Counted from the first letter of the stretch, positions 26,373 through 35,784 are shown. The stretch is DNA of 64,000 nucleotides from Wolbachia endosymbiont (group B) of Hofmannophila pseudospretella (GCF_964028515.1 NZ_OZ034788.1:1364001-1428000), one strand, 5' to 3'. Notes: generated from the letters alone by a model not told the origin. A program made the numbers and translations.

Positions 26373-27609
26373 TTAGTCCTTTGATCCTAACCCAAGTGTC
26401 CAATGATAGAAAATATTTGGAGACCTCTTTCTCACTTTTCCTAGAAATTGCTTTGCTAGTCTTCCATGATCTCGAAGTTTCTTATATTTGGTTCTGACCC
26501 ATCTTATGAGGTATCTCTCTATATTTCTGAGAGATGTATAAATCTCCGATTTATAAAACCTGCCATAGTACTGAAACCAGCCTCTGACTATTGGATCTAT
26601 TTTCTTCGATATTTCCTCTAATGTGGTCCACGTAATCCGATGTATTCTCCATGACTTTATGGTTTTCTTGATCTTCTTCTTGGCTTTGTTGCTGATTGCA
26701 GGTAGAAATGAAACATAACAGTCCCTCTTCTTATTCTTTGCTCCTCTAGCTCTAAAGGTATAGCCCAAGAAATCAAAGTTTTGTGTAGGAAACTCATCTC
26801 TCCTATCACCATCCTTACAGTACACTATCTGTGTCTTTTCAGGATGTAACCTCAATTTACACTTAGCCAATCTTTCTTCGATCATTACTTTCATAAATTC
26901 TGCCTGTCTCTTAGTTCTGCAGTGCACTATCGCATCATCCACATACCTCTCAAATGGTACTGTCGGGTAGTTCTTTTTCATCCATATATCAAACACATGA
27001 TGCATGAATATATTAGAGATGATTGGGCTAACTGAACCTCCTTGCGGAACTCCTTTATCCCTAACTACCTTACTGCCATCTGCTTGCTGAATGGGGGCTT
27101 TCATCCACCTCTCAACATACAGTATGATCCATTTGCAGTCAGTGTGTTTCTTGATAGCCTGCAGTGCTAAATCGTGGTCCAGATTGTCGAAAAATCCAGA
27201 TATATCAAGATCTACTGCCCAATCATTTTTCCAACATCTCTTCCGTGCTGTATATACCGCATCCAATGCAGACTTATTTGGTCTATAACCATATGAATCC
27301 TCGTGAAATTTCGGCTCTACTAACGGTTCAAGATACATAGTAGCGGCTGTTTGTGCTATCCTGTCGGACAACATATAGAGTTCTTTGTCCTCCCGTATCT
27401 TTCGGTATTGTAACAGCTTTTACTGGCTCGGGAAAATAACTTCCGGATGACATCCGATTCCATAGTTTGTACAAATTATCTTTTAGATTCTCCTCAAACT
27501 TTGTTATCGAGACCTCATCTACACCTGCAGCACCTTTATTTTTCGATACTTGTTTATAAGCCCTACAAATAAGTTGCTTTGGTATATCAAAAGACTTTGT
27601 TTTATTCAT
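26373..27609 (-). pseudogene. group II intron A reverse transcriptase/maturase, frameshifted
   Basis: The N-terminal frame (27609-27328) starts after a GGGAGGAG ribosome-binding site with MNKTKSFDIPKQLICRAYK and reaches IPKDTGGQRTL. The frame then changes at about 27365. The rest (27374-26373) gives MLSDRIAQTAATMYLEPLVE, YGYRPNKSALDAV, DLDISGFFDNLDHDL, GVPQGGSVSPIISNIFMHH, YVDD at the active site, and a maturase domain ending LGLGSKD. The usual GIP(T/M) after RTL is missing, so a deletion of about eight bases explains the shift. There is no HNH domain. The two frames total about 410 residues, normal for the endonuclease-less class. Confidence 0.85.
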
Positions 27610-28132
27610 TAACTCCTCCCTTTCGGTTGATACATAATTAAAACTGAATAACTCAGCTCCTTCGCTCCATTTCCATTACAGAAACTTCTTCACTACTACG
27701 AGCTGATCCGCCCCTGTTTTTCGCATCGGTACTCTCATCCTTAGAGTTTAGCTCCTTGGATTTCTCCCTTATCATCGAAACGACAGGTTCCCGTAGTTCC
27801 ACACAATAGCCTGAAATAGATTCATGCCACCTTTATGCCGGACGCCATCTATCCAGTAAACAAGCTCCCGATAGATTTATCCCAGGTTACAAACGACCCC
27901 CTGGTTTTGACGTCATTTAAAAGGTTTCGACACTTCATCAGTGGTTCATTTTCGTTCATCTCTCTATTCCTTACATGACATATAATTATGCCTTTTCCAT
28001 AACGCTCACTACCTTGGCTCTTTACCAAAGCAGCTTATGGTTGTTTGAAGCCTGCTCTTGCAAACCGGCTCCGAGGGGCCCTCCCTCATCTATTGCACAG
28101 CTTCAACACTTCCCGTGTTTCTACGGCGCACA

Positions 28133-28972
28133 GTCGTCTGCGTACCTGATTACATTCACTCCACTTCTGATTTTTCCTCTTCTTTTGCTACCTAATTTAC
28201 CAAAGCGACTTTCTAATAACTGTTCAAGACCATCTAAGGTAAAGTTAGCTAGTATTGGAGAAATTATACTTCCTTGCGGAGTGCCAGCAGTTGTGGGATA
28301 CAGAGTTTTCGATTCTAGGAAACCAGCTTTTAACCATCTATGAAGAATTTTCTTCTCCATAGGAATATGCTTCATGAGCCATTCATGGTTAATGTTATCA
28401 AAACAACCTTTGATATCACCTTCGAGTATCCATTGTAGTTGATTACGACTTGCCAGTAATAAGTGGCAAGCCACAGTAGCGTCTGCGCAGGATCTTTTAG
28501 GTCTAAAGCCGTAAGAGTGACGATCACTGATTGTTTCAGCTACCGGTTCCAACGCGAGCAGATACAATGCTTGCATCGCTCTATCTTTTATCGTGGGTAT
28601 ACCAAGAGGCCTTCTTTTGCCATTAGATTTACTGATATAAATTCGTTTGAGCGAAGAAGGTTTATATCCTCTTTGTTTTAACAGCTTTATTCCTTGAAAT
28701 TTAGCATTGCAAGTTGACCATAGTTGACGATCTACACCTGCTGTGGTTTTTCCTTGGTTTTCAGTTACTCTCTTAACAGCCAAAGCTTTTCCGCTAAAAG
28801 AGCGTGTGAGAAGATGTTGTAAAGCTTTTACCTTACCCCATCTTCCTTCTTGGACAGCCTTAACAATACGTCTTTGTAGCCTCACAATAACTTTCTGGCA
28901 TTTCTTCCATGGCAATTGCTTCCATGCTTCAAAGCTTTCGGTAGATGCACTTACAGGTTTACTTGTAATCAT
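28133..28972 (-). pseudogene. N-terminal part of the group II intron C reverse transcriptase
   Basis: About 280 residues: MITSKPVSASTESFEAWKQL, SNGKRRPLGIPTIKDRAMQ, SYGFRPKRSCADA, LEGDIKGCFDNINHEWL, GTPQGSIISPILANFTLDGL and NVIRYADD. The RT sequence stops right after the two catalytic aspartates because intron A begins one base later; the three residues CAP and the TAG that follow (to 28121) are intron sequence. The matching C-terminal half is at 23007-22497. Confidence 0.85.
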
Positions 28973-29408
28973 CTGCTTTCCTACCTTAAGTGGTTAACAA
29001 AGTTTCTTGTCACGAGGGACCAAATGGAAGTCTGCTCGTTTTCACGAGAATTAATGTTACAAATTCTATCCATTTCGTTACAAAATGGCATTCGCTTTCT
29101 CCATTATCCTTTACCTGCACCTTCATCAGCATTCCTTGCGGTTTGCTTGCCATATAGGCGAAAATACAGGCTTACCCTGTTCCTTCTATCATACAACAGT
29201 GGGTTAGGTGGCTTCTCTATACCGGTGGAGTTATTATTTGCGTACATCCAGAAATGAAGAATGTAACTTATCCACATTACCTTTTGGTCAGAGCTTATCA
29301 GCATCTTTAGCTCTTTCATCGTATCGGTACTTATAAAGCTTCACTTACGTTCACCATACCACTAAGCCTAGCCCTCCAACCACATGATGCTTGCAGTTTA
29401 TGCCCCTC

Positions 29409-29852
29409 TCACGATTGAGCATCTTCTTTTTCAAGAGGAGGTTCATTGTCCGCATCGCTCGGCACCAACCGGTTGCCCGATTCGCACTGATGCGTAGACT
29501 CAGATGGCAAAACATCTGGTTTAATAAGTTTTAGAATCCTTTCAGTTTCTTTCTGAATGAATTCCTCTCCTTTTAAACAATATGACCGAAGACTTTCAGG
29601 TCGCACCATTTCTATAATATATCTTGAACCTTGAGAGTCCTTACAAAGAACATCAACAATACTCTGCTTTTTAGCGGCAATTTCAGGGTCTAAAATGGTA
29701 GCTAAGAATTCAACATCGTGAATAGCAGCTAAGCCAGTAAAGCCTAAAATATCGTTCAAGAAATGAATGAGGATATCTTTATTCTTCTCGGTGCCAAATA
29801 TTCTTTTAAATGCATAATCGTTGCGAGCATCAAGAAACTTCGAAAGAGCCAT
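29409..29852 (-). pseudogene. Rpn-family PD-(D/E)XK nuclease, truncated and fused to foreign sequence, next to intron C
   Basis: The N-terminal 80 residues are a clear Rpn/transposase-like nuclease start (FLDARNDYAFKRIFGTEKNK; HFLNDILGF; IVDVLCKDSQGSRYIIEM), with the catalytic Asp and Glu. The family normally continues IEMQ..., but here the frame switches to VRPESLRSYCLKGEEF and then an unrelated acidic tail (PSDADNEPPLEKEDAQS). The conserved Q and all later motifs are absent, so the nuclease is broken. The last codons abut the 5' end of intron C at 29412. Rpn proteins promote RecA-independent recombination and are common in Wolbachia. Confidence 0.65.
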
Positions 29853-30244
29853 AGCAAGAGTACGTAAAAAGCATTAATAATTATACACAATTGTGAAGAA
29901 ATATTCAACGTTTTTGTGCTAAAGTCTATTAAAGTTAGCTAAATTTCAAGAGTTGGCAAAAAACTACCTTCATAGATGACCATAGAATGCTACTGCGCAC
30001 CTTAGCTGTTTATTTTATCATCTTTTACAACTCCCTCCATAAACCCCAGCAAATGAATTCATGAGCTATAAAGAGCTTTAAAAACACTTATTTTGGGTGT
30101 GAGAGATTAACCTCCTAATAAAAATACAAGCCCAAAAGCTCAATTACGACTTACCTAATATCGTGAGGACAGGTTCATTAATCTCCCACACCTTTACATG
30201 ATAAAGATCTTGAAACTTAGTGTCAACATTTCAGTAGCAAATTT
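29853..30244. other. 392-bp intergenic region upstream of rnhA
   Basis: Divergent region between the broken Rpn ORF (minus) and rnhA (plus). It contains the inverted-repeat element 30096-30192. No tRNA or ORF seen. Confidence 0.45.
30096..30192. repeat. 97-bp element with 15-bp terminal inverted repeats
   Basis: Starts GGTGTGAGAGATTAA and ends TTAATCTCCCACACC, inverted with a single mismatch. Non-coding and MITE-like; its ends differ from the element at 9417-9494. Confidence 0.5.
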
Positions 30245-30268
30245 ATGTTAAATCTATATCCTGTCAAT

Positions 30269-30805
30269 ATGGACAAAAAGAAGGTTATAATATATACAGA
30301 TGGAGCTTGTTCTGGAAACCCTGGTCCCGGTGGATGGGCAGCCGTGGTAATGTATGAAAATAAAAGTGTCTTTATCAAAAAACGTATCTCTGGAGATGAA
30401 GAAAGCACAACAAATAACAAGATGGAGCTAAATGCTGTAATTAATGGACTAAAGATGTTAAAAATTTCCTGCAAAGTTATTGTACACACTGATAGTCAGT
30501 ATATTAAACAAGGTGTAACAGAGTGGATCAACAAGTGGAAAATAAATGGTTGGAAGACAGCCGATAAAAAGCCAGTGAAGAACAGAGAATTATGGCAGGA
30601 ACTAGATGAAGTTGCTTTGCAGCATGATATTAATTGGAAGTGGGTTAGAGCTCACAACGGTAATATGTACAATGAGGAGGCAGATAGACTTGCTAGAAAG
30701 GAATCTAAAAAGCTAAAATATAGAGATTGTGAGGTCAAGAAATCACCAAAAAAAAATAGAGGGAACTCTAAGTTTCATAGATTGGGTGGAGTATTATGGC
30801 AATAA
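30269..30805 (+). CDS. rnhA: ribonuclease HI
   Basis: Endonuclease that cleaves the RNA strand of RNA-DNA hybrids. From ATG 30269 the protein reads MDKKKVIIYTDGACSGNPGPGGWAAVV, with the catalytic Asp in YTDG, Glu in NNKMEL, Asp in VHTDSQY and Asp in NEEADRLA; HNG in VRAHNG matches the catalytic-loop His. The frame opens upstream to ATG 30245, but the family start is at 30269. A Lys-rich tail of about 30 residues extends past the usual end. The last 10 bases overlap the mutL start, so the two are probably translated together. Confidence 0.92.
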   Translation: MDKKKVIIYTDGACSGNPGPGGWAAVVMYENKSVFIKKRISGDEESTTNNKMELNAVINGLKMLKISCKVIVHTDSQYIKQGVTEWINKWKINGWKTADKKPVKNRELWQELDEVALQHDINWKWVRAHNGNMYNEEADRLARKESKKLKYRDCEVKKSPKKNRGNSKFHRLGGVLWQ

Positions 30806-32583
30806 TTCTTTTAGACACAAAAACAATAAACCGTATAGCAGCGGGAGAGGTAATAGAGAGGCCAGCAAGTGTAGTAAAGGAATTAGTAGAAAATGCAATA
30901 GATGCTGGAAGTACAGAAATAGAGATCAAAATAGAAAGTGGTGGGCGTAACCTTATAACTGTGACAGATGATGGAAATGGAATAGAAAAGGACGACTTAG
31001 AACTAGCATTTATGAGGCATGCCACTTCAAAATTAAGCGATAGTGAGTTAATAGAAATCAAGCACCTTGGGTTTAGGGGAGAAGCTTTACCTTCAATTGC
31101 AGCAGTAAGTAGAATGAAATTATCGTCTAAGGCAAGTGGAGCAAAGGAAGCATGGTCTATAAGGTATGAGGGAGGAGAAAAAATAAGAGAGATTACCCCT
31201 TGTTCTTTGTTGCAAGGTACATATATTGAAGTTCGTGACTTATTTTTTGCTACACCAAATAGACTAAAATTTCTAAAAACCGAAAGGGCAGAAACACAAA
31301 GCATTGTTGACATTGTAAATAACTTAGCAATGATTAACTATAGTATTGGGTTTACTCTCACTTCCGGTAATAAAAAGCTCTTAAAATATGTTAAGCAAAC
31401 TTCATTATTTAACAGATTATGTGAAATAGAAGAAGAATTTCAGAGCAATTCGCTGGAAGTTAAAGAGGAAAAAGACGGCATCAAACTTACGGGACACATC
31501 TGTAAACCAACTATTAGTCGTGGCAATTCAACTCAGATCTATACGTTTGTTAATGGAAGGCCAATAAAAGATAATCTACTTATTGGTGCAATTAGATATG
31601 CGTATCAAGATTTTATTCTAAGTGGAAGGTATCCTTTTGCAGTGCTGCACTTAGAGATACCATACGATCAAGTAGATGTAAATGTGCATCCAAATAAATC
31701 AGAAGTAAGATTTCAGAATAAAAGGTTGATATATGAAATAGTAAGAAGAGGGATAATAAAAGCATTATCAACGAGAACAGGCGTATTCGCAGTAAATGAT
31801 CAAAGTATTGAAGAGTTTGATAGCCAAGAACAGGTTAATGATGAAGAGAAAAAAAATCAAAAAGAGTTTTATGAAAAGAGACCAAGTCTTTTAGAAAATC
31901 GTCTAATGAAAGAGTTCAATGCACCAGATGAAAGAAGGCAAAGCTTACCAGAAACTTTTAAGTATGGAGAATCCCCAGCCCAAAAGGGAACGATGGTTTT
32001 AGAAAGGAAGCAAATTGATTTGGTAGAGGATCATCCCCTAGGATATGCACGTTGTCAGGTCCACAATACTTACATTATTGCTGAGGCTGGAGATAGGCTG
32101 ATTATAGTAGATCAACATGCAGCCTATGAGAGGTTGATATACGAGTGCTTAAAGCAAAAATCAAGCATAAAAAGACAAAAACTTCTTCCTGAAACAGTTG
32201 AAATTAAAAACCAAGCTGGAATGGGGATGGTAAAAACTTATAAAGATGAGCTTTTTGAAATGGGTTTTGATATTGAAATAGAATCAGAAGATAAAGTAAG
32301 GGTGAAAGAAATACCTGCAATCTTGGGAACAATAGATATAAAAGAGATGCTAGTTGATATAGTAGATAAGTTAATGGAAATGAAAGATACGGTGCCAATA
32401 GAGGATAAGGTGAATAAAATATCAGCCACAATCGCTTGCCATGGAGCAGGAAGAAAAATGAAATTGGAAGAGATGAATGAGATACTAAGACAAATTGAGA
32501 AAACTCCATATTCTGGTCATGAAAGACCAACGTATATAGAAATGAAACTAAGTGATATAGAAAAATTGTTTGAAAGGAGATGA
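30796..32583 (+). CDS. mutL: DNA mismatch repair protein MutL
   Basis: 595 residues, full length. N-terminal GHKL ATPase: ENAIDAG (N-box), DDGNGI, RHATSKL and GFRGEALPSIAAVS; then the transducer domain with DVNVHPNKSEVRF. After a charged linker (about 330-410), the C-terminal dimerisation/endonuclease domain has DQHAAYERLIYE, which fits the metal-binding DQHA(X)2E(X)4E motif of nicking MutL proteins, and CHGAGRKMK. MutL couples MutS mismatch recognition to strand removal. It sits directly before phage-type regulators and radC; a mutL in this context is known from phage WO accessory regions. Confidence 0.93.
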   Translation: MAIILLDTKTINRIAAGEVIERPASVVKELVENAIDAGSTEIEIKIESGGRNLITVTDDGNGIEKDDLELAFMRHATSKLSDSELIEIKHLGFRGEALPSIAAVSRMKLSSKASGAKEAWSIRYEGGEKIREITPCSLLQGTYIEVRDLFFATPNRLKFLKTERAETQSIVDIVNNLAMINYSIGFTLTSGNKKLLKYVKQTSLFNRLCEIEEEFQSNSLEVKEEKDGIKLTGHICKPTISRGNSTQIYTFVNGRPIKDNLLIGAIRYAYQDFILSGRYPFAVLHLEIPYDQVDVNVHPNKSEVRFQNKRLIYEIVRRGIIKALSTRTGVFAVNDQSIEEFDSQEQVNDEEKKNQKEFYEKRPSLLENRLMKEFNAPDERRQSLPETFKYGESPAQKGTMVLERKQIDLVEDHPLGYARCQVHNTYIIAEAGDRLIIVDQHAAYERLIYECLKQKSSIKRQKLLPETVEIKNQAGMGMVKTYKDELFEMGFDIEIESEDKVRVKEIPAILGTIDIKEMLVDIVDKLMEMKDTVPIEDKVNKISATIACHGAGRKMKLEEMNEILRQIEKTPYSGHERPTYIEMKLSDIEKLFERR

Positions 32584-32651
32584 GTTCAGTTTGTCAAAAA
32601 GGTTGCCAATTAAGTATACGTAACAGCTCTTCTGATTATGGAGTATAAAAT

Positions 32652-33575
32652 TTGAAAAAAGAGAATAAATGCTCTAATTTTTTAGATTACAAAGTGATAG
32701 GACAGGAAGTAAGAAATCGTAGATTAGCAAAGGGATATACTCAAAAAGATTTAGCAAAAAAAATCGGAACAACATATCAGGTAATACTGCAATATGAAAA
32801 AGGAACACGCAGAATTTCAATTAAGAAATTATATGAGTTAGCAGAAGCATTATCAACAACTGCTAGAGACCTAGCTTGCGGACAAGAAGTATCAAATGAG
32901 AAAGGGTATGAGGGAGAGGAGGTACTAAATCTAGTAAGAAGACATAAAGAGATTAAGGATCAAGAATTACGTGAAACGTTTTATTTATTAACTAAATTCA
33001 TCCGTATTAGTGAGGAAGAAAGTGGAAAGGCAGTAAAAGTAGAGGTGGCAAAGGGTTTAGTTAAGGAAGGAGTTTCTATCTCTCAAACGACCAGTTTATC
33101 TATTGATGAATATGATGAGAAAAAAATTTCTATTCCGTATAAAGTAGGTCAAAGAATAAAAGAATGGAGGTTGAGGAGAGGATACACTCAAGAAGATTTA
33201 GCAAGTAAAGTAGGCATAATAAATCAAAGAATATATGAATATGAACAAGGACGAGCTGCTGTTTCACTTGAAATGTTAGATGAAATAGCAAAGGTACTAT
33301 TAATTAATATTACAGGTCTGCTTCCAGAAACAAGAGAAAATGAGAATAGTGAAGTGGAACTATCAAGGTTAATAGAAGAATACAAAAAGATTAAAAGCCA
33401 AGAGCTACGTAATGTACTAATAAAATCTCTGTTTGAAAGCATACAAGTTTGCAAAGAGAAAGTGAAGAGAGTAGAAAAGATGAGAATTGCAAAGAATTTA
33501 GTTAAGGAAGGAATTTCTATCAATATTATTTTAAAAACAGTGGGCATCTCTTTAGACGAAATTCAACAAATTTAA
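32652..33575 (+). CDS. double-HTH XRE-family transcriptional regulator 1
   Basis: 307 residues with two XRE/Cro-CI helix-turn-helix domains in one chain: YTQKDLAKKIGTTYQVILQY (about 30-50) and YTQEDLASKVGIINQRIYEY (about 180-200). Each is followed by a similar helical segment ending in KVEVAKGLVKEGVSI or MRIAKNLVKEGISI, so the protein is an internal duplication. TTG 32652 is used as start, with GGAG about 8 bases upstream. Two similar genes lie at 35850 and 36860. Such regulators are typical of phage WO and probably control the nearby prophage operons; targets are unknown. Confidence 0.85.
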   Translation: MKKENKCSNFLDYKVIGQEVRNRRLAKGYTQKDLAKKIGTTYQVILQYEKGTRRISIKKLYELAEALSTTARDLACGQEVSNEKGYEGEEVLNLVRRHKEIKDQELRETFYLLTKFIRISEEESGKAVKVEVAKGLVKEGVSISQTTSLSIDEYDEKKISIPYKVGQRIKEWRLRRGYTQEDLASKVGIINQRIYEYEQGRAAVSLEMLDEIAKVLLINITGLLPETRENENSEVELSRLIEEYKKIKSQELRNVLIKSLFESIQVCKEKVKRVEKMRIAKNLVKEGISINIILKTVGISLDEIQQI

Positions 33576-33745
33576 AATAAAAAATCAGTATATATTAATA
33601 TCTTTACCTATTCGTGAAAAAATAAGTAAAAAAGATTGAGAAATTGATTTGACTTCACTCAAAAGCTATGGCTTTATGCCAATGCTGACAAAAAAACAGC
33701 AGTAAATATATAAAAACATTTTGTTATTAGTGAAGGGTAATTTTT

Positions 33746-34411
33746 ATGAATAATAAGAAAGATCGTAGAGAAGAAATAGAGTTCAGAGCATTAGAAAGCA
33801 ACGGTAAAGCTCTACTTGATCGTGAAGTAATAGAAACGTTTCTAAGTGCAGTGCATGACAGGGAAGAAGCTCGAATTATTGCTAGAAAGCTAATAGATAG
33901 TTTTGGAATAGGAGGAGTTTTAGGTCAGGAAATAGATGACTTGAAAACTATAGAAGGGATAACTGACTCTACAGTAGCAGTAATTTTATGCCTAAAGGAA
34001 GCTGCAAAGAGAGTACCAAGAGAAGAGTTAAAGAAAGGACCTGTAATGGATAACTTGGAAACCATCGTAAAATATTTAAGGGTGAGTATTGGTTATTCAG
34101 AGGAGGAAAAGATGAAAATAATATATTTTGATCAAAAGTGCCGTTTAAAGGGGGAAGAAGTGTTCACTGGTACAGTGGATAAGGTACCTTTTTACATAAG
34201 AGAAGTAATAAGAAAGGCATTAATAAGAAAAGCGACGTCAATAATAATATCGCATAACCACCCAGAAGGAAGGTTAAAGCCATCTGATGAGGATGAAGCT
34301 GTAACTAAAGACTTGGCTAAAGCTTGTCAGACTATAGGGATTAGGTTACTGGATCACATTATCATCACAAGTGTTGGGTATTTTAGCTTTAAAGAGCAAG
34401 GACTGTTATAA
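33746..34411 (+). CDS. radC: RadC-family JAB/MPN domain protein
   Basis: 221 residues, normal length. A helical N-terminus with helix-hairpin-helix character (FGIGGVLGQEIDDLKTIEGI) is followed by the JAMM-type domain: Glu in LKGEEVFTGT, then SHNHPEG and LKPSDEDEAVT, matching the metal-binding E / HxH(P) / SxxD pattern. Despite its name, a role in DNA repair is not established for the family; many RadC proteins are encoded on phages and mobile elements. A GAAGGGTAA ribosome-binding site precedes ATG 33746. Confidence 0.9.
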   Translation: MNNKKDRREEIEFRALESNGKALLDREVIETFLSAVHDREEARIIARKLIDSFGIGGVLGQEIDDLKTIEGITDSTVAVILCLKEAAKRVPREELKKGPVMDNLETIVKYLRVSIGYSEEEKMKIIYFDQKCRLKGEEVFTGTVDKVPFYIREVIRKALIRKATSIIISHNHPEGRLKPSDEDEAVTKDLAKACQTIGIRLLDHIIITSVGYFSFKEQGLL

Positions 34412-34581
34412 AGCAGATATTTGAAGATTTTCATGAGTTGTTTAACTACTTGAATGAAGAAAGTATTTGCAAGTGCATTAATTATTGCTTACAATTAATG
34501 AGAAAGTATATATTAAATTAATAATAAAGTAATAAAGTCGGTTATAGACTTAGTTAAATATATTTAATAGCGGAGGCTAAT

Positions 34582-35262
34582 ATGAGTAATAAAATAATTG
34601 TACCTTTTGATGATCAAGAAGGAGGTACTTACGAGTTAAACATTGATCTTGATAGATTATCAAAAGGTGAGGTGTTAAATGCTATTGTAGGAATAGGTCG
34701 TACTAAGGAGCAATCCACCTTTGTAAGCAAAATTAATAAGGCTAAAAAGCCTGAGGAAATAGCACCTTTCCCTGGTAGAGAAGTTCGCGAAAACAAAATC
34801 AACTGTAGGAAAGGATTTGACTATGTTTATGGCACAAAACCTGTAAGTGATCAAGAAGATAAAAATCCATTTACCTCCGCCTTGCAAAAAATAAAGCCAA
34901 GTATAAGCGAAAGTGAAAAGTTGAGCTGGTTTAAGAGTGGAGTGGTAAAAGCAAAAACCCCAAAAGAGATGAACAAAGTTATAGATGAAGTAATAGGTGA
35001 TGGAACAAGGCTAAATGCATGTAATGATGGGGAATGGAGTTTCTCAGAGTATGTAGTATTAGGTACACATTTTCATAAATTTGATAAGGTTGATCGTAAA
35101 AAGGTAATACGTAAATTAATGTTAAGCGGTGCAGAGTTTCATGATACTCTACTACAGAATAAACTGATAGGTGAAATCTATGATGAGCTACAACCAGAAG
35201 TTCAGCCACAGATAGATAAGCAACTAGAAGAACTAGAAAAAGCTGGCGAAAGTGCTGTTTAA
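34582..35262 (+). CDS. hypothetical protein, N-terminal part of a gene split by an in-frame TAA
   Basis: 226 residues, preceded by GCGGAGG (good ribosome-binding site). It begins MSNKIIVPFDDQEGGTYELN, is hydrophilic, and has no recognised family. After the TAA at 35260-35262 the same frame continues without another stop to 35784. The combined 400-residue product would parallel the C-terminal half of the 759-residue protein at 10612-12891. The stop may be a nonsense mutation or sequencing error, or this N-terminal part may function alone. Confidence 0.65.
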   Translation: MSNKIIVPFDDQEGGTYELNIDLDRLSKGEVLNAIVGIGRTKEQSTFVSKINKAKKPEEIAPFPGREVRENKINCRKGFDYVYGTKPVSDQEDKNPFTSALQKIKPSISESEKLSWFKSGVVKAKTPKEMNKVIDEVIGDGTRLNACNDGEWSFSEYVVLGTHFHKFDKVDRKKVIRKLMLSGAEFHDTLLQNKLIGEIYDELQPEVQPQIDKQLEELEKAGESAV

Positions 35263-35784
35263 GAAGGATCCTTAATAGATCTCGAGATAGACAATACAAC
35301 ATCATATATAGAATTTTCTGATAATAGCAAGGTAGAGGTAGCCAAAATACTGGAAGCAAACAGAAAGTTAGGAAGTAATATTTTAAAAATTGGTAATGAT
35401 GCAGTTGAGGTTAAAAGCGAGAAGGGAGGTATAAGAAACTATATCGATATGTCAGATGAAAGCTCTATTATATTACAATTTCCTACAAGCATTGGTCAGC
35501 TAAATATTATATTGTACCACGATGTAAAAAAATATGATCAAGTACAAGTCAGAGTAGAAAACAAGGAAATGTGGGCTGAGTTACAAAAAAGAGGCGAAGA
35601 AATAGGAAAAAACTGCCTTTTTGGGGGAGTGAAACTTCAAGAAGCAGTAGAGAAAGGTAATTTCACTAGATGTGGCATATGGAGTGAAAAGTATGCTATA
35701 AAAGAGATTAGCAATGATGAAGTATTGTCTTCATGGGTAAATAGGGTATGTGGAGGTAGTAAAGAAACCTTTAGGGAACTTTAA
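35263..35784 (+). pseudogene. C-terminal continuation of the gene at 34582, same frame after a TAA
   Basis: Reads EGSLIDLEIDNTTSYIEFS, then SKVEVAKILEANRK, and from ATG 35449 MSDESSIILQFPTSIGQLNI to GKNCLFGGVKLQEAVEKGNF. It is similar over its whole length to the C-terminus of the 759-residue protein (LEIDNGYFCIDYP, IEVAKIFN, FSTEIGEISIYL, GQNCLLGGESVLTAIENG). No good ribosome-binding site is placed for ATG 35449, and the similarity begins before it, so independent translation is doubtful. Confidence 0.6.

Larger units (their letters stand above)
23008..28131 (-). mobile_element. group II intron A, inserted in the YADD codons of intron C, itself split by intron B
   Basis: 5' end GTGCGCCGTAG at 28131, directly after GACGACT of the YADD codons. 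Domain I to III sequence covers about 28131-27610, and the frameshifted RT ORF lies at 27609-26373. Domain V begins at 26365 and is broken after 20 bases by intron B (26345-23057); its remaining 14 bases are at 23056-23043. The domain VI hairpin (GACTGG / CCGGTC) is at about 23036-23011. The 3' end is near 23008 (CTAC); a boundary about five bases later would restore the RT frame of C. Net length about 1.83 kb. Confidence 0.8.
22497..29412 (-). mobile_element. group II intron C (outermost, 3'-truncated, invaded by introns A and B)
   Basis: The intron RNA would begin at 29412 with GTGAGAGGGGC (group II 5' consensus GUGNG). It runs about 440 bases to the ATG of its reverse transcriptase at 28972. 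The RT is cut at its catalytic YADD codons (28133) by intron A and resumes at about 23007, downstream of A. It then decays and stops at IS630 copy 2, so domains V and VI and the 3' end are missing. Net length without A is about 1.8 kb. The element is dead. Confidence 0.75.
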
